From the NCBI RefSeq assembly GCF_032854445.1, contig NW_027017978.1:1-64000 (forward strand): a DNA stretch of 64,000 nt. The letters run 5' to 3'. Below are positions 58,034-64,000 of the stretch, piece by piece (the stretch's first letter is position 1; every line of letters begins with the position of its first letter). Source of the DNA: Liolophura sinensis (taxonomy: Eukaryota; Mollusca; Polyplacophora; Chitonida; Chitonidae). The position numbers and the translations under genes were made by a program. The notes below the pieces were generated by a model. It ran no database searches, was not told where the DNA came from, and worked only from the letters and a program-made list of their open reading frames with translations.

Positions 58034-61000
58034 CAGATGCCCTTATTGTGTATCATAAACAGGCGTTTGGTACAAGTTTAAGTGGGTGTGGGGGGCAGAC
58101 TAGGTGACTGTCGGTCTTTCTTCTGGGGTGCCAGTCCAGGACAAGAGCCCTCTGTTTCCCCTAGTAGCATATCACAGCTGTGATAACATGAGGGGTTACC
58201 CACACTTGGTAATGATATTCACAAATGGACCATCATAACTGTGATGTAATCTGTCAAACTAAATGTCAGAGACGGATACATGTTTAATTCGGGCCAAGTT
58301 ATGATCTGTATGAAATGTAAAACTGTGATATGTATGTAGTGATGTGTTTAATGTGTGTATATCAAGTAGCAGAATGTAAATGATACAAGTAGAAGAAAGT
58401 GAAGCTGAATTCATTAAGGACTTTACATACTACATACAGTAACTACACATTTCAGAGATAAACTTATTACATGTATTCAGTCAGCTGCTCTTGTCAGTTT
58501 GAGCGCTTTGTGTCTTTATCAACTGAATTCACCTTTGTCTTTGCTGATTTTGTATTAATGATTGTTAGGAAAGTGTTAAGACTGCATAGTTAAGATGTTT
58601 TTTTTCTTCAGTGGCAAGGATTCATTGAATGTGGGTTCAAGCCCAGCTTCTGATTGTGAGTCCTTGGTATTCACTGCCGCCACTTTTCATGTGGGTGCAG
58701 TAAGTGGTACTTGTACACAGCACTTGTACACTTATTTGGTGGATCTTGAATGAAGTTAGATGAAGATCATTTCTATTATGGTATGCACATGGAGTTTGGT
58801 TGTTGAAAATCTGTGGTATATTTTGAAAGTTTGTACTTACACATGTACTTGCCAAAGTCTGGTATTTTAGCATGCCAGTTTTCACCATCCATAAAGTTGA
58901 CCAGGTTACAAATTCTTCAGTATGGCCCAGGACAGAAGTCAAATAAATCAATGAATTAAATGTCTGCTTTCTCCTATAAAGCCCTGCACAACTCTCGTTA
59001 GGTTACCACTCACACCATAGCTGGCACTTTTAACTTTGACATATATTGACATTTTGATCTCAACTTGTATAAAATGTCAAAAATGTCTGAGAGAATGTTG
59101 ACATAGTGTCGGTCAGCGTTCACTGTTTGTGTGACTAACAAGCTGTGAGGGCTGTTACATAAGTACAGTACATTGTGATTTAGCTCTATTTAATGTATAT
59201 ACGTGATACATGATGTGGAATGACGTGATACAGTTTTACGCCTCATTGCTGACACTAACACTTAACATGGGTAGTTTGCCTGACATATTTTCTGCTCCAG
59301 TGTATATTTACATGTACAAGTAGTATGAGATGTTTGAAGAGAACTTTGTTCGGAGTTCACACTTGTCGTAATTCTCATTTCAGCCAGGACTGTTTGGTTC
59401 GTTTAATTTGTGCAGACTTCATTTATTGCGGTACTCAAACCAGTAGCATTATGACTGAAGTGTTTGATTGCTCAAGAAGAAACTTTCGTAAGGGCTGTCT
59501 GAACTAGCTCTTATAAAGGCACTTATCCCGTAATTCAGTAGCACATGTAATGCTGGAATACCAGACTACTCCATGTTGCCTGCTTGAACACTGCCAGGCT
59601 GGCATGTTACATGAAAATATGTGTGAGCTGGCAGCAAAAAGTAGCAGTGGGAATGAAATTATTATTATCATTTGATTAATTAGAAGTAGATTATGCCATG
59701 TCACGCCTCGCTGTGATGAGGTGTTTTTACTTGCACACAACTATGGTACAGGTATGTAATGGAGGTACAGCTTTATGTATAGTGTCATCGCTTAATGATA
59801 TGCATATATATACATGTATGCATGATATGCACAAGTTAACAAGTTGTGAGTTAGGCACATATGGTGAACAGCTCCAGATTTGCACTTCATGTATGTACAT
59901 GTACTTTCAGAAATTTATGCAAGTAGAAAGTGCACGTAAGGTCATACATTGATAATGAATGCTGTATTTGGCCTAAATTTTCCTGTGGAGATCGCATTTT
60001 TAGAGGCAAATAAAGGTAATAAAAGTTTTGGTGCTGAAACTTAAATTTTTCCAGTAGGATGTCATTCTACCTTACAAACAAACCTCAGAACACCAAAATT
60101 CTAAGCTCAACAGAACTCTGTGAATCAAGCAAAATGAGTAACTTAGTAAAGGACAAAATTTTATGTTTGATACAGGGTGTACAAGCATGTACAAAATTTT
60201 CACACGTTGGGATGTGTCTGTCAGAATCTTTAGTTAATCATGCATTAGGATGTAGGAGTACATGATGTACATGTAGATAGGGTACCCCCCAGCCCCTGAC
60301 CTGGTAAACCCTGTGACTGATGTTATCCCAGGGAACTGAAGCTAGTCTGGGAACAGTTCTGTCAGAAATGGACCAGCTAAATACCTGTAATTGGCGTCCT
60401 AATTATGACCAGGCGTCCCCTGACTGATAACCTGCCAGCAGCAAACTTGGGCTGCACATTTGGTGCAGTCGCCACTTTCGGCGTGTAATCAGCCCTAATC
60501 AAGAATTTGTGAACATAATAATTATTAAAGTGGACAGGGTTTCTAGTACATGTACATGTAAGTATAAACCCCTTGTTTTATACACTATCTCACCATCAGT
60601 GTTATACACAGCCAGAGATCCAGTACTGTAATTCATCAACCTTAATTTGCATATTCAAGCATATTCTTAAGGCATTATTCCTTGTACACTGGTAAAGTGA
60701 TACTTTTTTTTGGAAAACCCTGAAACTGACCAACCCACCCAATGTATTTTTGTCTCCAAAATTAAAAATGTGCATAAATGGTGCCGAAAGTTGCGCTTTC
60801 AAGTTCTGAAAGGTTAAAGAATTAGGGTAGTAGCCATCAAACAAAATGCATCTTACCGTAGAACCAGTAGATTTCCTATCTGCGATGTAAATCCATGAAG
60901 AGGATGTTTTTAATGAAGCTCCAAAATGAGGATCTGGAAGCATAATGTGCTTGTTACCACAGTTTATTCAAGATTTGGCATTGGGAAGATCTGAATTGTT

Positions 61001-62045
61001 TAAAGACGAATAGTCTTCATTATTAAGGCCTTGCTTTACATATTTAAAATGTAGAACAAGATAAGACTTGTCTTGTTGCCTTTACATCTTCAGAAGTCCT
61101 TAACGTTCTCTCTATGTATGTTAGGTTCTGTGTTTGGAAGGGCAGCAGTTGTATACTTTGGGAGATACCATGGAGCCAGATAGGCGCAAATGTATGCCGC
61201 AGGATAAAATGGATTTTAATACATGTACATGCAATTAGGATTATGTTGGCTGTCCAAAGATTTGTTAAAAAGAAGATTAAATGCATTGTTCAAAGGAATT
61301 AAAATAAAAGACCTTTACAGGTAAACTACATTACCTTATGACCTCAAAGTCTGCAATTTTTTCTTACTTTAAGTTTAATGCAGGATTAAATGGACATTTC
61401 TTGTAGTTTAAACTTGTTCATGTACAGGTTTCTAATTTATATTGGGATTGTCGCTAGTGGCATATAATTGAATACATTGACATCAGTTCATACTCCTTCT
61501 TTGAAACACCAATTAAATAGTATAAAGTGATTAATGAGTTGGAGTGCACATGCACTGTGATGTTATTTGTCCGTGAGTGTCGTCATGTACATGTTTATTT
61601 TCCTTTCTCATCAGCCTCTGGAATCAGCATACTTGTAGGTTTAATATTTAGCAGTGAATGCTGATTGAACTTGTTTACTCAAAGCAATGTTTACATACAG
61701 TTAACTGTTACACACCTAAATACAGAGTACATATAATGTATGTTGGAGCATGTAGACTGATGTGACTTGGTTATGGGTGTAAAGACAAAGGTGGAATGTA
61801 TTATTTATGAGCAGATACTTGCAGTTGTACTGTACATCATGTATTCTTATCTCAAGACGGTCACTCTAACTTGGGCAGCCTGTTAACTTGATTTTGTCTG
61901 TGAGTGTGATTCGGTGTTGAAAGGAAGGAACGGTTGCCATAGATCAGGAAGATAGGGCCTGGTATTAAATCACTGCCTAAGATCAATACTGGGACATTTT
62001 ACTGCTTTTGGTTTTGTATTATATTTCCTTGTTTGCTGCTTACAG
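58034..62045. other. Upstream intron of PHLDB, no other gene seen
   Basis: Non-coding, AT-rich, with many TACATGTA palindromes (for example 60548-60560, 61220). It ends with a pyrimidine-rich acceptor, TTTGCTGCTTACAG, at 62045. Confidence 0.45.
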
Positions 62046-62129
62046 GTTGATGTGGTCAGAATGTCTTAGAGTACGATGGACAACGCGAGATTGTACAAGG
62101 TGACGGATCTCACGACTCGGCCGGCTAAG
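62046..62129 (+). CDS. PHLDB: PHLDB (LL5-like), first coding exon
   Basis: An acceptor, TTGCTGCTTACAG, ends at 62045; 30 untranslated bases precede ATG 62076, and coding runs to 62129 (MDNARLYKVTDLTTRPAK), followed by the donor GTGACA in phase 0. The frame closes soon after the donor, which supports splicing. The link to the next exon rests on phase, order and strand, and on the downstream exons being the start of an FHA domain, which in PHLDB proteins lies near the N terminus. At least one untranslated exon must lie upstream. Coordinates include the 5' untranslated bases. Confidence 0.6.
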
Positions 62130-63286
62130 GTGACACCTGTATGTACATGTATCACAACATTTCCCCTGATCAGAAAGGCGTTCATATACTTAAGGACTGC
62201 ATGCATGCTTTGTTGTGTTTTGTCATTCGCGACCTGACATACCTGTTTTCTCGCAGTCTAATGTTTGTTGAAGACTTGGTCTTTCACCAATATGGTTTGC
62301 CCATCTGCAAGTCACATGTGGGAAAGTTTGTCAGGAACTTGCCAAAGGTGGGTAGGCTTTCCAGGGTACCCCCGTTCCCTTAACAGATGAAGTTGACTGC
62401 TATGGTATAAGAGAAAATTCTAGAGTAGACATGTAGTGTTAGATAATGATAATCAGTCAGTCAATCAGTCAAGATACACATGCAGTTGGCTGTTTAATCT
62501 CATGTAACTATAGGTGTTAAACATCGATGTACTTGTACATTTTCTTGTAAGCAGTTTTGTTTTGTTGAATCAGTATAGTGAAGACTTGTCTCAAATTATG
62601 GCTTATGTTCTGAGAAAGAATATTTTCAAAATTATATACATGTACCATAAAGCTGAATGGATTTGCATCAGTTTGACATTTTCTTAATACCCTGTTTTTG
62701 CAATGCACCTAGATACCTATACTTAATGTTTATTAAGTCTTGATTGCATTTGGAAAAGGCTTGGTTATTGGAAAAAGTTGCTCTAGATATGTACAAGTAA
62801 TTTTATAATAGATCAAACACAGGTGAAAGTCTACAGATGAAACACCACACTGCCTACATATAAGTCACTACAGGTACTGAGTGCTCATATGGTTACCTCT
62901 GTGTACGTAAATGTACATATATAGGTAGCTGAAGGACAATGTTGCCATTATTTAATTAAAGGGGAAAGATTTATGCCCATATCAAATTGCTAGGCTCATA
63001 AATTGTGGGTGGCCTGAAGCTGGTTTTAATAATAATTATTAACAACAGATTTGAGTCCTGGCTGACATTGTATATGAACACTTGTCTGCCTGTTGGGTTT
63101 ATTACGTGTACTTGTATATGTCTTGGAATGTGGGAATGAAGGAATATTTGAATGACTAATGTTTGAATGATTTAGTGATTGAGATTTCAGTGATATGCAA
63201 CACAATTTCATTGATTCAAGTGTATGACCACACAAGCATGGTTATTAGTCATTAAATTTGTACATGGTGTGATGGCTGTGTTGTAG

Positions 63287-63407
63287 GATCAGCTGGAGGT
63301 GACCGAGTCTGGGAATGCTGTCAAGGTTCACTCCGATGTGCCTCACCTGGTTAGCCTGGGTAGTGGGCGCCTCAGTACAGCTGTCACCCTACACCCTTTG
63401 CCTGAAG
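63287..63407 (+). CDS. PHLDB: PHLDB (LL5-like), exon 2, start of FHA domain
   Basis: Acceptor GTGTTGTAG, donor GAAG/GTGAGT, 121 nt, ending in phase 1. It reads DQLEVTESGNAVKV, then HSDVPHLVSLGSGRLST and AVTLHPLPEG. The segment PHLVSLGSGRLSTA is a hallmark of the N-terminal region of PHLDB1/PHLDB2 (LL5 alpha/beta), just before the FHA core. These proteins bind PIP3 through a C-terminal PH domain and organise cortical microtubule attachment and synaptic or adhesion sites in animals (family knowledge). Only the N-terminal part is in the window. Confidence 0.9.
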
Positions 63408-63840
63408 GTGAGTAGTCTTATCTTATACACACATTTGTGTTGATTAACCAAAAGTATGTAACAATGTTGCCAAATACAATCATTCAGTATGAAAATGTCC
63501 TGCTATTTATCATGTTATGTAGAAATTTCAAGTGGGCACAACTGGAGTCAGAATAATGTAGGGACCAATCAGATTGAGTTATCTCCCTTTCAACAAATGA
63601 CAGTTTTGGTGATTGTGTACATACAGCAAATGCAAATAGTTTTAAACTTCAATTAAGCTGCTATTGAACTATTATTTGTGCAAATACTCAATTATGTACA
63701 TGTGCATATGTAAGTAGGGACAAATATAGCATGAATAAATGATAGTTCAGTTATGATACATTTGCTGATATCAGTAGAACTGGATTCTATTTGAGAATTT
63801 CTCATATCTGATTATTAACCGCATTCTTTTCCCATTGCAG

Positions 63841-64000
63841 GGTGCACCACCATTGGCACAAACCAGTCCAGCAGCCCTCAGGATATTGTGGTGCAGGGGA
63901 CTGGGGTACAAGCCAACCACTGCTCCATAGAAAACCGGCATGGTGTCATCACACTCCACCCGCTGGCGAAGCCTTGTGCTGTGGATGGTTTGCTCATTGA
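63841..64000 (+). CDS. PHLDB: PHLDB (LL5-like), exon 3, FHA core, cut by window end
   Basis: Acceptor CCCATTGCAG at 63840. It enters in phase 1 (glycine split across the junction) and reads CTTIGTNQSSSPQDIVVQGT, then GVQANHCSIENRHGVITLHP and LAKPCAVDGLLI. The pattern TxIG, then H-C-x-IE-N, then LxP and VDG is the FHA core as found in PHLDB proteins. Compared with vertebrate members the spacing between the TTIG strand and the HCSIEN strand looks normal. The exon continues beyond 64000. Confidence 0.9.

Noticed and set aside
57220-58081. Frames of 74-138 codons in the second 42-bp array
   Set aside because: Again a 3n period, with both strands open and no supporting context.

Overview
The window is animal DNA: canonical GT-AG introns, several tRNA-derived SINE families, many minisatellites and frequent ACATGT/TACATGTA palindromes. 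The SINE tails ending in CACCAATCAAATAAATAAA and the SINE with a GAGTGAGTGCTTGGGGTTTAA tail are, from memory, typical of molluscs. I read this as a mollusc (bivalve or gastropod) nuclear contig; the species cannot be fixed from sequence alone.

Layout. (1) 1-10195: copy A of a large repeated block. It holds a 42-bp minisatellite, a run of exon-like segments with good splice sites but broken reading frames, two SINEs, nested tandem duplications of about 320 bp and 1.3 kb, and (TAA)n tracts next to palindromes. (2) 10196-22566: a unique segment carrying a minus-strand SINE with a clear target-site duplication and an apparently intact autonomous Helentron (Helitron2-type rolling-circle transposon). 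I model the Helentron as two coding exons (12809-12850 and 14761-22359), giving 2546 residues: C76-like protease candidate, OTU protease, 18-residue repeats, zinc-binding/DUF6570-like region, HUH Rep, PIF1-type helicase and AP-endonuclease-like domain. (3) 22567-35380: copy B of the same block, in direct orientation about 26 kb downstream, with a longer 42-bp array (about 6 kb) and a four-hairpin array at its end. (4) 35381-62045: non-coding sequence with SINEs and four unrelated minisatellites (periods about 29, 78, 28 and 42 bp), probably intergenic plus the 5' introns of the last gene. (5) 62046-64000: the first three recognisable exons of a PHLDB (LL5-like) gene, encoding the start of its FHA domain and running off the window.

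The main points are the intact Helentron between two direct copies of a 10-13 kb non-coding block, the 42-bp array whose variants concentrate at its two CpG sites and whose every unit holds a hairpin, and the (TAA)n-plus-palindrome arrays. The only host gene I can support is PHLDB. Divergence and identity statements are by eye; no alignment or database search was run.
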